This document shows, piece by piece, positions 43,247 through 52,897 of a DNA stretch of 64,000 bases. The DNA comes from Cryobacterium sp. Y11 (GTDB lineage: Bacteria; Actinomycetota; Actinomycetes; Actinomycetales; Microbacteriaceae): NCBI RefSeq assembly GCF_002929535.1, contig NZ_PJJO01000054.1, positions 1 to 64,000 of the forward strand, written 5' to 3'. Numbering within the stretch: the stretch's first letter is position 1; each line of letters opens with the position of its first letter. The translations under genes were made by a program, and so were the position numbers. The notes under the pieces were generated by a model. It was not told where the DNA came from and made no database searches. It was given only the letters and a program-made list of their open reading frames with translations.

Positions 43247-44761
43247 ATGAATTGGAATGACATCGAATCATTTCTGGGCGACGTCAGCGGCGTTGTCTGG
43301 GGGCCCTTCTTACTGATCCCGCTGCTGCTTGGCACCGGCCTGTACCTGACCATCCGGCTGGGCGGGCTGCAGTTCCTCAAGCTCGGTGCCGCCCTCCGGC
43401 TCGGCCTGCTTAAGCGCAAGGATGTCGGCGCCGAGGGCGACATCTCGCAATTTCAGGCGCTGACCACCGCCTTGGCGGCGACCGTTGGCACCGGCAACAT
43501 CGTCGGCGTGGCGACGGCCATCGGCATTGGCGGCCCCGGCGCACTGTTCTGGATGTGGGTCACCGGCCTGCTCGGCATGGCCTCGAAGTACTCGGAGGCG
43601 TTCCTGGGCGTCCGTTTCCGCGGGACGGACTCCGCCGGCGAGAAATCCGGCGGACCGCAGTATTATCTGGAACGTGGCATCCGGGGCTCGCTGGGCAAAG
43701 TGCTGGGACTCTCGTTCGCGATCTTTGCTGTCATCGCGTGCTTCGGCATCGGCAACATGACCCAGGGCAACGCGATCTCCTCCAACGTTGAGAACAGCTG
43801 GAACGTGCCCGTTTGGGTCACCGGCTTGGTGCTGACTCTCCTATCTATGGTGGTGTTGGTCGGCGGTATTAAGTCGATTGGCCGAGTCACCGCCAGGCTG
43901 GTCCCGGTGATGATCATCTTCTATGTTGCCGGTGCCATCTACATCCTGCTGGCCAACGTCACCCAGATTCCGGCGGCCTTCGGCCAGATATTCTCCGAGG
44001 CCTTCACTGGAACCTCCGCGATCGGTGGATTCGCCGGATCGGCGATCATCATCGCCGTGCAGTTCGGTGTTGCCCGCGGCATCTTCTCCAACGAGTCCGG
44101 CATGGGATCGGCGGCCATCGCCGCGGCAGCCGCGCAGACCACCCACCCGGTCCGCCAGGGCCTGGTCTCCATGACGCAAACATTCATCGACACGATCATC
44201 GTGGTGAGCTGCACGGGTCTGGTCATCGTCACGACGGGCGTCTGGAACCAGATCAACCCGGACACGGGGGAACAGATCTCCGCGGCGCTGATGACGGGGG
44301 AAGCCTTCACCACTGGGCTGCCCGGGGAGTGGGGCCACTGGATCGTGACCATCGGGTTGGTGCTCTTCGCCTTCTCGACCATCCTGAGCTGGTCGTATTA
44401 TGGCGAGCGGAACATTGAGCGCCTGCTCGGACGCCGGGCCGTCATGCCTTTCCGCGTGTTGTTCTCCCTGGTCGTGTTCGTGGGCTGCACCGTCCAGCTC
44501 GGTGTTGTCTGGGCGTTCTCCGACGTCATGAACGGGCTGATGGCGCTGCCGAACCTGATAGGCCTGCTGTTGCTCTCGGGTCTAATCGTCCGCGAGACTC
44601 GACACTACCTCAAACACGATCCGAAGCTGGAAGCAAGCAAGGAGGAGATCGAGGTCTTCATGAAGGACCAACAGGGGTGGGAACAGTGGAAGTCGGGCGA
44701 CGTCATCGGCTCCACGCATAGCTACGGCAGCACAAAGCCCGCCGGGAGGGTCATCGACTGA
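43247..44761 (+). CDS. Alanine/glycine:cation symporter (AGCS)
   Basis: 504 residues. It opens MNWNDIESFLGDVSGVVWGP and has about 11 membrane helices. The family signature is clear in FQALTTALAATVGTGNIVGV, GGPGALFWMWVTGLLGMASK and GIFSNESGMGSAAIAAAAAQ. It imports alanine or glycine with sodium or protons. AGAGG lies upstream of the ATG. It is flanked by ISL3 remnants in the same orientation and has only one of the CGGATGC-type heptamers common elsewhere, which fits transfer into this genome. Confidence 0.93.
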   Translation: MNWNDIESFLGDVSGVVWGPFLLIPLLLGTGLYLTIRLGGLQFLKLGAALRLGLLKRKDVGAEGDISQFQALTTALAATVGTGNIVGVATAIGIGGPGALFWMWVTGLLGMASKYSEAFLGVRFRGTDSAGEKSGGPQYYLERGIRGSLGKVLGLSFAIFAVIACFGIGNMTQGNAISSNVENSWNVPVWVTGLVLTLLSMVVLVGGIKSIGRVTARLVPVMIIFYVAGAIYILLANVTQIPAAFGQIFSEAFTGTSAIGGFAGSAIIIAVQFGVARGIFSNESGMGSAAIAAAAAQTTHPVRQGLVSMTQTFIDTIIVVSCTGLVIVTTGVWNQINPDTGEQISAALMTGEAFTTGLPGEWGHWIVTIGLVLFAFSTILSWSYYGERNIERLLGRRAVMPFRVLFSLVVFVGCTVQLGVVWAFSDVMNGLMALPNLIGLLLLSGLIVRETRHYLKHDPKLEASKEEIEVFMKDQQGWEQWKSGDVIGSTHSYGSTKPAGRVID

Positions 44762-44864
44762 TCCGATGGGCCTTTCTGCGCTTAGATTGGATTCTCGACC
44801 TCTACGATGCTTGTGAAATATCTTTCATCTGCCCATTCTTTGGCTCTCCTGACTATCCCGTGGG

Positions 44865-45175
44865 TTAAATCCGGCCAGGGAGTACCGGTTTGTGGCCACC
44901 AAGGCTGAGCATGGCGAGGGCGATCACTGCGTCGAGTGATGTGAAGCCGAACGCGATCCGGGTCATGAGACGGATCTTCGTCTTCATGGTTATCTGGATG
45001 CGTGCGTTTAGGGGCGTGTGTTTGAGGGCGGTTCTGGTCGGTGACATGTCGCTGACGGGGTCGCGTGTTTTGTCAACTTGAAGCCTGCTGCTTCTCGGTC
45101 AGGTTTTCTGAGTTCTTGCAGAGGGCGTATCGGCAGTTCTTGATGCCGGCAGATCGAGCACTATCCGGGAAGCCC
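44865..45175 (-). pseudogene. ISL3-family transposase remnant, copy 2
   Basis: Upstream part: GIKNCRYALCKNSENLTEKQ then a stop. After an internal deletion, ALKHTPLNARIQITMKTKIR and LDAVIALAMLSLGGHKPVLP match the C-terminal end of ISL3 transposases. Same orientation as copy 1 at 42499, with the AGCS gene between them. Confidence 0.75.
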
Positions 45176-45184
45176 GTGGGCCAT

Positions 45185-45697
45185 TCGCCTTTATTGATCA
45201 CTGAGGTGTCCCTATCGCTTTCAGGAACCGCGAGTGTATACAGCGTGGGATCCCAAGTGCGGCCTTCGGACGAGTTCATGATCGTCACGGACAACGACGC
45301 GTTCGCGTCTGAGTCGCTTCCCTACAGCGCGACGGGTGCTTCGACGGTGATCGTCACGGAAATGTTGCCCTTCGTATAGCGGACCTCCATCGGCGCCGCG
45401 TTGCCAAAGCCGCCGCCGTCTTCGCACCAGAAGGGCATGTCGATCGTGTCCCCGGAGGCCTCAGCGCTCGGTGCTTGCGATGGTGACTCTTCGCTCTCCT
45501 CCGGCTACGAGTGATAGTTCAAGACGACTTTCACGTCGCGCTGCAAGACTTCGCCCTTGTCAAACGACGTCACACCATCAAACTCGACGTCCTAAACGGT
45601 CTCAGGTTTGTTCAGCCATCCGGTGACTAGATCACCCAGCGCATTCGTCTCGATGGCGGTGAAACCTGCTGCAACGAGGGTGTCGACCACGCCGGGG
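45185..45697 (-). pseudogene. PASTA-like surface lipoprotein fragment with three in-frame TAGs
   Basis: One continuous reading frame on the - strand gives CPGVVDTLVAAGFTAIETNA, LGDLVTGWLNKPETV, TAG, DVEFDGVTSFDKGEVLQRDV, KVVLNYHS, TAG, PEESEESPSQAPSAEASGD, then NISVTITVEAPVAL, TAG, GSDSDANASLSVTIMN. The first part resembles the PASTA-like domain of Gram-positive lipoproteins. The TAGs are at 45592-45594, 45505-45507 and 45322-45324, each consistent with CAG. The 5' end is cut by the transposase to the right and the 3' end by ISL3. Confidence 0.7.
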
Positions 45698-45703
45698 CAA
45701 CGC

Positions 45704-46690
45704 GCAATCTTTCCCCTCCTCGCCCAGGGCGTCAGCTTTCACAAACCCGGCATGATTAAGGGCGAGGGCGTCCGATTGGTTAACTCGATTCGCGCCGCCG
45801 GCTTTCCCATCCTGCATTTCATGGCCGACCGCGCATACCTGCCCCGCAGCACAGCCGACACTCTGCAGGCCACTCTGGCCGAAATTGGTGCCAAGCCGGT
45901 CTTCGACTACGACAAAGACGAGCAAGGCCAGACAACCTTCTACGAGGACCTCATCCAAGTCGGCGGCCAGTGGTACGTGAACTACATGCCTCAGGACCTG
46001 ATTCACGCCCTCGACCTGTACCGAAAGGACCGGAAGACAGCCGCCAACGGCGTGCACGTCGACGAAGAGACACCCGAAGACGACGCCATCCTCTCCAGCG
46101 ACTCAACCCCCGTACGTCAGGCCAAAGAACTGCGAGACCAGCGAATCGCCGAGCGTGAAAAGTACCGCGCCAAGCCCAAGGGCAAGCGACGGCCCGATGG
46201 CTCTCGCCAGTACCTATACCCCGACCCTAAGAACTACGACGGTTTGGCCTTCAACCACAAGACCGGCGAACTCATCGAGCCCATCCGTAAAAAGACGGTC
46301 GTGATACCCGCCGGGAAAGACCCCGCCAAGGACAAGGCCCTCAAGTACGGGCAGACCTACCCCCACAAAAGTCCAGTGTGGAAGGGCTACTACGCCCTGC
46401 GCAACACCGTCGAATCCCAGAACGCGTTCATCAAGGACTCCGCGACCGAAGACATCGACTCCCCCATGAAACGGCGTGCACGCGGCAACACGTTCGCGTC
46501 GCTGGCCGTGACACTCGCACTGGTCTCGGCCAACATCCGAAAGATTCTGACGTTCATTCAGAGCGAGCTCGCCCGAGTGCCCCTCACCACAAAGAACAAA
46601 TCCTTCGCGAGCACGTACTATTCGAGCACTGAAATCACTTCGGCGACGGCACCCACCGACACGGCGCCGTCACCACCACCACCGAGCTAA
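45704..46690 (+). pseudogene. Transposase C-terminal fragment
   Basis: About 328 residues with a transposase-like core: GEGVRLVNSIRAAGFPILHF, MADRAYLPRSTADTLQATLA, then RNTVESQNAFIKDSATEDID and a terminal helix. The N-terminal DNA-binding part and first catalytic strand are absent because the frame runs into the lipoprotein remnant. The sequence from 45608 to about 45703 belongs to the other gene. Family not certain (DDE type). Confidence 0.65.
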
Positions 46691-46733
46691 GCCGCCCGGT
46701 CGTCACCAATTCCGTTACCTGCAGTACAAGTCG

Positions 46734-46760
46734 CTTCGCCCTGCCAAAAACAGGGCGAAG
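46734..46760. terminator. Hairpin after the transposase fragment
   Basis: CTTCGCCCTG (46734-46743) and CAGGGCGAAG (46751-46760) form a 10-bp stem with a CCAAAAA loop. Candidate terminator for the + strand; no T-run. Confidence 0.5.
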
Positions 46761-46836
46761 TCGTGTTTAACCGCCGACCACGCCCGGATCACGGCGTTTC
46801 TTGGGGCTGGCACTCTCGGAATCGGCGCTTTAATGC

Positions 46837-46867
46837 AAAAAACCGGCGATCGCATCGCCGGTTTTTT
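46837..46867. terminator. Bidirectional rho-independent terminator
   Basis: AAAAAACCGGCGAT-CGC-ATCGCCGGTTTTTT is a perfect 14-bp stem with A and T tracts on either side, so it can stop transcription from both directions. It separates the island from the tRNA-Ser gene. The remaining bases of 46691-46922 hold no gene. Confidence 0.9.
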
Positions 46868-46922
46868 GTTGCCGCAAGAATTTCATGAACTAATCGCTGG
46901 AATTACGTGAATTCCTCGCTGC

Positions 46923-47010
46923 GGAGACGGAGGGATTTGAACCCTCGGTACCCTTGCGGGTACTCCACCTTAGCAGGGTGGTGCACTAAGCCGAACTATG
47001 CGACGTCTCC
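46923..47010 (-). tRNA. tRNA-Ser (anticodon GCT)
   Basis: The - strand folds as an 88-nt class II tRNA: acceptor GGAGACG/CGTCTCC, anticodon stem CCACC-CTGCTAA-GGTGG with anticodon GCT, a long variable arm (GTACCC...GGGTAC) and T-loop GGTTCAAATCC. It reads AGC/AGU codons. Its 3' end faces the decayed island, a usual attachment position. No CCA is encoded. Confidence 0.96.
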
Positions 47011-47113
47011 TTGGAGTCTGCTTGCGCAAACACACTCGTCCATCTTAGCCGTACTGCGGGCATCCACTTTGACCATGAAAATCACGGCCCGAAAAATGGA
47101 TGCCAGCGTCCGG

Positions 47114-48397
47114 CTACTGGTTCTTGAGCAAGCGACCGGCCGTGCAGGTGTAGTCTCCAGCCGTCTGACCGGTCACCGACTCCGACAAGACAACACCGGG
47201 AGCCTCCGTGGCCACCGGCGCCTCGGTCGCCGCCGGATCGGCAGCTGCGGAAGGATCAGTGGTCGCAGCCGGAACGGGGGCCGCTTCAACGGGCGCATTC
47301 GGGTCGGCAACGGTGCCACGGCCGGTGGTTCCACTCAGGGTCAGCGGCTCATCGGCAGCGACAGCCTCGAATAGATCATCGAAATCTGGTTGGCTGGCCT
47401 TCACCCCGCCCGCCGAGTTGCCGGTGGGCACCTGGGCAAAGACGACCTGGTTGAGATCGATGTCTTTGAGCGCGATGGCGATGGACGCGAGGGTAGTCAC
47501 GCTGTTGAGGCTGTCGGACAGACGCATGTTGGACGTGACCGCCTTGGCCAGACCGTACACCTTGGCCGGGTCGGAGAGCGTGTCAGCGCTTTGGATGGTG
47601 CGCACGAGCGACGACAGGAACAGCTGCTGGTTGTTGATGCGGGTCAGGTCACTGCCATCGCCGAGACCGTGGCGGGTGCGCAGAAATTGCAATGCCGCAT
47701 AGCCCTCGAGCACATGCTCGCCCGCGTCGAGCATTGTTCCGGTGTATTCGTCTTCGATCCGGGTGGCTACACAGACCGGAACGCCGCCGACGGCGGAGGA
47801 CATGGCCATGACGCCACTGAACTGCGCCTCGGCCGCAAACGGAATGGACAGGCCGGTGAGTTTTTCTACGGTCAGCACCGTGCAGGCGAGGCCGCCATAG
47901 GTGAGCGTGGTGTTGATCTTCTGGCTGCTCATCGCGCTGAACGAGCCACCGTCGGGGTCGGGGCAGGAGGGAATGGGCACGTACAGGTCGCGGGGAAAGC
48001 TGATGACCGAGGCGTTGCTGTGGTCTTCAGAGATGTGCAGCAGCATCGTCACATCATTGAGATCGCCGGTCGAGTCCTGCGGGCCAAAGGCAGCATCCTG
48101 GCCGACACGACTGTCACTGCCGACGATGAGCATATTCACGCCGCCATCGATTGCACCGATCGATGGGACAGGGCCATTGCTCTCATTGGCGAGGTGCACG
48201 CTCGGTGGCGCGCTGCGGACAACGTCGTAGGTCGCGATGGCGGCCACGGAGACTCCACTGACCAGAACGACGGCCACACTGGCGGCGATGAATTTCGCAA
48301 CGACGATCACGGCGTTCGACTTCTTCAGTCGACCATGACGGGCGACGGTTTTGAGGTTCTTGGAACCGGCATTGCGGGGGCGAAGCTGGTCGCTCAC
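47114..48397 (-). CDS. LytR-CpsA-Psr (LCP) family cell-wall ligase
   Basis: 427 residues. A cytoplasmic basic N-terminus is followed by a membrane helix (FIAASVAVVLVSGVSVAAIA), then the LCP domain: NMLIVGSDSRVG, DVTMLLHISEDHSNASVISF, PRDLYVPIPSC, GYAALQFLRTRHGLGDGSDL with the conserved Arg residues that bind the polyprenyl phosphate. The C-terminus is a low-complexity Ala/Pro tail ending TAGRLLKNQ. LCP enzymes attach teichoic acids or polysaccharides to peptidoglycan. It lies between the two tRNA-Ser genes. Confidence 0.93.
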   Translation of the reverse strand: MSDQLRPRNAGSKNLKTVARHGRLKKSNAVIVVAKFIAASVAVVLVSGVSVAAIATYDVVRSAPPSVHLANESNGPVPSIGAIDGGVNMLIVGSDSRVGQDAAFGPQDSTGDLNDVTMLLHISEDHSNASVISFPRDLYVPIPSCPDPDGGSFSAMSSQKINTTLTYGGLACTVLTVEKLTGLSIPFAAEAQFSGVMAMSSAVGGVPVCVATRIEDEYTGTMLDAGEHVLEGYAALQFLRTRHGLGDGSDLTRINNQQLFLSSLVRTIQSADTLSDPAKVYGLAKAVTSNMRLSDSLNSVTTLASIAIALKDIDLNQVVFAQVPTGNSAGGVKASQPDFDDLFEAVAADEPLTLSGTTGRGTVADPNAPVEAAPVPAATTDPSAAADPAATEAPVATEAPGVVLSESVTGQTAGDYTCTAGRLLKNQ

Positions 48398-48468
48398 TCA
48401 TGTCCTCTCGTCGTTTTGTTGGCCTGGGCGGCCCTGAGTCGCCGGGGCTTACGTTGCACTAGTTCTGC

Positions 48469-48552
48469 GGAGGGCGTGGGATTCGAACCCACGAGACATT
48501 TCTGCCCACCAGTTTTCAAGACTGGCTCCATCGGCCGCTCGGACAGCCCTCC
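48469..48552 (-). tRNA. tRNA-Ser (anticodon TGA)
   Basis: Acceptor GGAGGGC/GCCCTCC, anticodon stem CCAGT-CTTGAAA-ACTGG with anticodon TGA, long variable arm and T-loop GGTTCGAATCC. It reads UCA and related Ser codons. It lies upstream of the LCP gene on the same strand. Confidence 0.96.
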
Positions 48553-48685
48553 CGGTTTGCCCACTTGCAGCGCAACATGCCACGCAGAAAGAATTGGGCG
48601 AACTGGCCCGATTCTAGCCGATGGCAGACTGCTCATGCTGACAGAGCAGGCTGACAGAGCCACCTGATAAACCGCTGGATGCGCG

Positions 48686-49501
48686 TCAGAGAGTGCGCAA
48701 CACCGTGGCGAGGCCGTCGACAGCCACGTTGCCGGTGACTTCCGACCCGGCAGCGAGCACGTCGTCTGGCGATTCGGCCATGGCAACGCCGCGCCCAAAT
48801 TCGGCAGCCCAGGCCAGCATATCGATGTCGTTGCGCCCGTCGCCGACGGCCATGACGCGTTCCCGCGGAACACCGAGCTCGAGCCGCACCCGCTCCATCG
48901 CGGTGGCCTTATTGACTCCGTCGGGGGCGATATCGATCCAGGCCGTCCACCCGATCGCATAGCTGACCCGGTTCAGCCCCATGCGCTCGACCACTCGAAG
49001 AAAATCCTCCATGTCGTGGTCTGGTGAGATGACGACAACGCGGGTCGCCGGGTACTTCAGCAACTCATCAAAGTCGACCCGCTCGCTGTCCATGCCGATC
49101 GTCGCGTCGGGAATCGGCTCGGTGTAGCGGTAGAAACCGTGCTCGTCTTCAACGGCAAACCGGGCAGCGGCAAGGTGCGCCCGAATCGAGGTGAGCACGT
49201 CGCGCGGATCAAAGGTCTCGACCCATTCGCGGCGATAGCCCAGCGGCGCCGAGGCGTCGCGGTGCATGGTGATGGCGCCGTTGGAGCAGACCACAAACCG
49301 CGGTGTGATGCCCAGTCGGTCGAGCACCGGCAGGGCGGCAGCGGCTGAGCGCCCGGTAGCGAGCATGACCTCGTGCCCGGCCGCAGCGAGGCGGGCAACC
49401 TCGTCGATGACGGACTGGCTGATCGAGCCGTCTTCGTGCATCGTGGTGCCGTCGATGTCGAGGGCAACGAGCCACGGCTGGGTGGTGACCGTCGATGTCA
49501 C
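48686..49501 (-). CDS. HAD-superfamily (Cof-type) hydrolase
   Basis: 271 residues. Motif I is [11 protein letters not shown] (nucleophile Asp and acid/base Asp), motif II lies in MLATGRS, and motif IV is [13 protein letters not shown]. The large cap makes it Cof-type, dephosphorylating small sugar or nucleotide phosphates. Its start overlaps the serS stop by 4 bases, so it is co-translated with serS. Substrate unknown. Confidence 0.92.
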   Translation of the reverse strand: MTSTVTTQPWLVALDIDGTTMHEDGSISQSVIDEVARLAAAGHEVMLATGRSAAAALPVLDRLGITPRFVVCSNGAITMHRDASAPLGYRREWVETFDPRDVLTSIRAHLAAARFAVEDEHGFYRYTEPIPDATIGMDSERVDFDELLKYPATRVVVISPDHDMEDFLRVVERMGLNRVSYAIGWTAWIDIAPDGVNKATAMERVRLELGVPRERVMAVGDGRNDIDMLAWAAEFGRGVAMAESPDDVLAAGSEVTGNVAVDGLATVLRTL

Positions 49502-50778
49502 TTTGCGCCCTTCACTGCGAGCGGCGTCAACAGCTCAAGTCCGCCCAGGTACGGCCGGAGCGCCTCTGGTACTCGCACCGAACCATCCGCTTGCTGGTGG
49601 GTTTCGAGCATCGCGACGATCCAGCGCGTGGTCGCCAGCGTGCCGTTCAGGGTGGCGACCGGCGCGGTCTTGCCCGATTCGGTGCGATAACGGATGTCCA
49701 GCCGGCGCGCCTGGTAGGTGGTGCAGTTGCTCGTGCTGGTGAGCTCGCGGTAGGCGTTCTGGGTGGGAACCCAGGCCTCAATGTCGAACTTGCGGGCAGC
49801 ACTCGACCCGAGGTCACCGGCGGCGACGTCGATCACCCGGTAGCTCAGGCCCAGCGACTGCAGCATGCCCTCCTGCAACGCAACGAGCCGATCGTGCTCG
49901 GCCTCGGCGTTTTCGGGCAGCACATAGGTGAACATTTCGAGCTTGTTGAACTGGTGCACGCGAATGATGCCGCGAGTGTCTTTTCCGCCAGAGCCAGCCT
50001 CGCGGCGGTAGCAGGTGCTCCAGCCGGCGTAACGCAGCGGCTCGTCGGAGAGATCGAGGATTTCGTCTTTGTGGTACCCGGCGAGCGCGACCTCGCTCGT
50101 GCCGGTGAGGTAGAGGTCGTCGGCCGGCAGGTAGTAGACCTCGTCGTTGTGTTCGCCGAGAAAGCCGGTTCCGTCCATGATCTCGGGGCGCACCAGGGTG
50201 GGGGTGATCAGCGGCACGAAGCCGGCTTCGAGCGCCCGGTCGAGTGCCATGTTCATCAGCGCGATCTCGAGGCGGGCGCCGATGCCCTTCAAAAAGTAGA
50301 ACCGGGTGCCAGAGACCTTGGCGCCGCGGGCCATATCGATGGCGCCGAGCAGTTCGCCGATCTCGAGGTGATCGCGCGGCTCGAAGTCGAACACCGGGGC
50401 CTCGCCGTGCGTGCGCAGGGTGGCGAAGTTCGCCTCGTCTCCGGCTGGAACGCCGTCGATGATGGGGTTCGCGATGGTTTTGACGATCGCGGTGAAGCGG
50501 GCATCGGCGTCGCTGGCGATAACTCCGGCGGCCTTCACCTCGGCGGCGAGGCTTTGTGCTTCGGCGACGAGGGCCTTCTTTTCGGCGCCGGGGGCGGCCG
50601 CCACGCGCTTGCCGAACAGGTTCTGAGCTGCGCGCAGGTCTTCGAAGGCGGTGATCGTCGACCGTCGTTCGGCGTCGGCGGCGAGCGCGGCATCCACCGC
50701 CTCAACAGAGTCGCCACGGGCCCCCTGCGAACGCTTGAAGAGGTCAGGGTTTTCGCGTAACAGCACCGGATCAATCAC
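49498..50778 (-). CDS. serS: Seryl-tRNA synthetase
   Basis: 426 residues, the usual length. The N-terminal coiled-coil arm (about 30-100) is followed by the class II catalytic core: [53 protein letters not shown] (motif 2) and [20 protein letters not shown] (motif 3). It charges tRNA-Ser; two tRNA-Ser genes are within 4 kb. No T-box-like leader is seen in the 63-bp gap to the divergent gene. Confidence 0.97.
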   Translation of the reverse strand: MIDPVLLRENPDLFKRSQGARGDSVEAVDAALAADAERRSTITAFEDLRAAQNLFGKRVAAAPGAEKKALVAEAQSLAAEVKAAGVIASDADARFTAIVKTIANPIIDGVPAGDEANFATLRTHGEAPVFDFEPRDHLEIGELLGAIDMARGAKVSGTRFYFLKGIGARLEIALMNMALDRALEAGFVPLITPTLVRPEIMDGTGFLGEHNDEVYYLPADDLYLTGTSEVALAGYHKDEILDLSDEPLRYAGWSTCYRREAGSGGKDTRGIIRVHQFNKLEMFTYVLPENAEAEHDRLVALQEGMLQSLGLSYRVIDVAAGDLGSSAARKFDIEAWVPTQNAYRELTSTSNCTTYQARRLDIRYRTESGKTAPVATLNGTLATTRWIVAMLETHQQADGSVRVPEALRPYLGGLELLTPLAVKGAK

Positions 50779-50841
50779 CGAGCCAGTCTACAAGCGCACG
50801 CTGACGGGCAATCGCGGGGGCAACCCAGTAACCTAGGCCTC

Positions 50842-51825
50842 GTGAGCGCCTCCGAAAACCTCGCCCAGCACGCAGCCGTCGTGTACAACCCGGTGAAGGT
50901 CGACCTCGACAAGTTGCGGGCGAGCGTGACCGCTGCCGCGCGGGCAGCCGGTTGGGATGAAACGCAGTGGCTGGAGACGAGCGTTGACGATGTCGGTCAG
51001 GCAGCCACGAAGCAGGCGCTCGATGCCGGTGCCTCCATGGTGATCACGGCCGGCGGTGACGGCACGGTGCGGGCTGTAGCCGAAGCGCTGCGCGATTCCG
51101 GCGTGCGCATGGCCATCGTGCCATCGGGTACCGGCAACCTGCTCGCCCGCAACCTTGTGCTGCCGCTTGGCAACATAGACGCCGCGACCGCGATCGCATT
51201 TGGCGGCGTCGACCGAGCGATCGACCTCGGCGTGGCCAGCGTGACGACCGACGCTGGCGATGTCGAAGAACACGTTTTTCTGGTCATGGCCGGGCTGGGC
51301 CTCGACGCGCAAATGATCGCCAACACTCGCGATGATCTGAAGAAGCAGGTGGGCTGGCTGGCCTACGTCGACGGGGTGGCGCGGGCGCTGCCGAAAGCGC
51401 GGCCATTCCGCATCCGCTACAGCGTTGCTGGGCGCGTCGACCGGCCGGCGCAGGTGAGCGCTATTCTCGTGGCCAATTGCGGGCTACTGCCGGGCAACCT
51501 GCAGTTTTTGCCCGATGCTCTCCTCGACGACGGCATTCTCGACATTGCCGTGCTGCAGCCCAAGGGCGTGCTCGGCTGGCTGACCATCTGGCGGCGGGTG
51601 ACCTGGGAGAATGGGGTGCTGCGACGCTCAGCGGTCGGCCGACGCATGATTGCGGCGACGGAATCGTCGAATGAGCGGGTGATGACGACCCTGCGCGGGC
51701 CCGATATTCGCATCGCGCTCGAACACGCGCAAGATTTTGAGCTCGACGGCGATGAATTCGGTCTGGTGCGCCAGGCGCGGCTGCACGCCGACGCCGGCGC
51801 GCTGATCGTGCGGGTGGCTGCCTAA
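50842..51825 (+). CDS. Diacylglycerol kinase-family lipid kinase
   Basis: 327 residues from GTG 50842. The catalytic-domain signature is VITAGGDGTVRAVAEAL followed by AIVPSGTGNLLARNLVLP, and ILVANCGLLPGNLQFLPDAL is the start of the beta-sandwich domain. Members phosphorylate diacylglycerol or related lipids and recycle lipids released by cell-wall ligases. It is divergent from serS. Confidence 0.92.
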   Translation: MSASENLAQHAAVVYNPVKVDLDKLRASVTAAARAAGWDETQWLETSVDDVGQAATKQALDAGASMVITAGGDGTVRAVAEALRDSGVRMAIVPSGTGNLLARNLVLPLGNIDAATAIAFGGVDRAIDLGVASVTTDAGDVEEHVFLVMAGLGLDAQMIANTRDDLKKQVGWLAYVDGVARALPKARPFRIRYSVAGRVDRPAQVSAILVANCGLLPGNLQFLPDALLDDGILDIAVLQPKGVLGWLTIWRRVTWENGVLRRSAVGRRMIAATESSNERVMTTLRGPDIRIALEHAQDFELDGDEFGLVRQARLHADAGALIVRVAA

Positions 51826-51863
51826 TCGCGGTGAGGGAGCGTGGCTCGGTCAGGCTGCGGACG

Positions 51864-51926
51864 CCCCGTCGATGTGCCTACTCAACGGGTTCCCCGTCGA
51901 TGTGCCTACTCAACGGGTTCCCCGTC
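51864..51926. repeat. 28-bp tandem duplication at the 3' end of pheA
   Basis: The 28-bp unit starting GATGTGCCTACTCAACGGGT and ending TCCCCGTC occurs twice in tandem (51871-51898 and 51899-51926), preceded by the last 7 bases of the unit (51864-51870). Both copies contain the TAG stop context of pheA; the functional stop is in the copy nearest the gene. Confidence 0.9.
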
Positions 51927-52862
51927 GATCAAACCGCGCAACCAATCACGTGCCTCGATGAAAATGCCATCGTCGTAGCGCGAGGTGAACTCGATCTGAC
52001 GCTGATCGGCCCGCGGATACGAGCCGAGAAAGATCACCTTCGGGCTGAAACGGCGAAGGCCGAGCAGGGCGTCGGCGACACGCTCATCGAGAACATGGCC
52101 GTCGGCGTCGACTACGAAGCGGTAGCGGCCGAGGGAATCCCCGATCGGCCGGGACTGAATCAGGCTGAGGTTCACGCCGCGGGTGGCGAACTGTTCGAGC
52201 ATATCGAGCAGGGCGCCGGAGCGGTCGCTTGGCAGCTCAATGATGAGGCTCGTCTTGTCCGCGCCGGTCGGCGTCGTGAGCTCGGCCGTGCGGGCGACCA
52301 GCACGAAGCGGGTGACGGCGTTGGGGTTGTCCCCGATATTCGAGGCGAGAACGACGAGGTCGTGGTGTTTGTCGATTCCGGGCGGGGCGATTGCGGCATC
52401 CGCTTGATTGGAATCTAAGAGGGCTGAGGCTGCGGCCACGTTGCTCGACGCGGGAATGTGGCCGTGGCTCGGCAGCATCTTCTCGAGCCAGCTGCGGCAC
52501 TGGCCATAGGCGACCGGATGCGCGTTAACGACCTGCACGTCGGCCAGCGTCGTGCCAGGGCGCGCGACGAGCACAAAGTTCACCGGCACCAGGTATTCGC
52601 CGATGATGCGTAGGTTCGGCACGCTCGCGAGGGCATCTTGGGTGGCCGTGACGCCGCCGTCGACCGAGTTTTCGATGGCAATCATGGCCGCCAGGCTGCG
52701 ACCCGAGACGACGTCGGCGAAGGCCTCGCCCACATTGTTGACCGGGCGCCAGATCTGGCCGCGCGCCTCCGGCACCTGGGCGAGCGCTGCTTCGGTAAAG
52801 GTGCCGGCCGGGCCGAGGTAGCTATAAGTGCGGGTCTGGGGCGGATTCGGCGCGTCGGGCAT
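51906..52862 (-). CDS. pheA: Prephenate dehydratase
   Basis: 318 residues. The N-terminal catalytic domain shows [30 protein letters not shown] and VTRFVLVAR; the C-terminal ACT domain (about 195-280) has [20 protein letters not shown] and [19 protein letters not shown]. It makes phenylpyruvate from prephenate and is usually inhibited by Phe through the ACT domain. The ligand motif is QSRP where ESRP is typical. Confidence 0.95.
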   Translation of the reverse strand: MPDAPNPPQTRTYSYLGPAGTFTEAALAQVPEARGQIWRPVNNVGEAFADVVSGRSLAAMIAIENSVDGGVTATQDALASVPNLRIIGEYLVPVNFVLVARPGTTLADVQVVNAHPVAYGQCRSWLEKMLPSHGHIPASSNVAAASALLDSNQADAAIAPPGIDKHHDLVVLASNIGDNPNAVTRFVLVARTAELTTPTGADKTSLIIELPSDRSGALLDMLEQFATRGVNLSLIQSRPIGDSLGRYRFVVDADGHVLDERVADALLGLRRFSPKVIFLGSYPRADQRQIEFTSRYDDGIFIEARDWLRGLIDGEPVE

Positions 52863-52897
52863 GCCTGACAGCCTACCGGGGGTGCCAGACTGTGCTC

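Noticed and set aside
34817-46922. Prophage or integrative conjugative element
   Set aside because: No integrase, capsid, portal, relaxase or type IV secretion gene could be recognised; only transposase relics are present.
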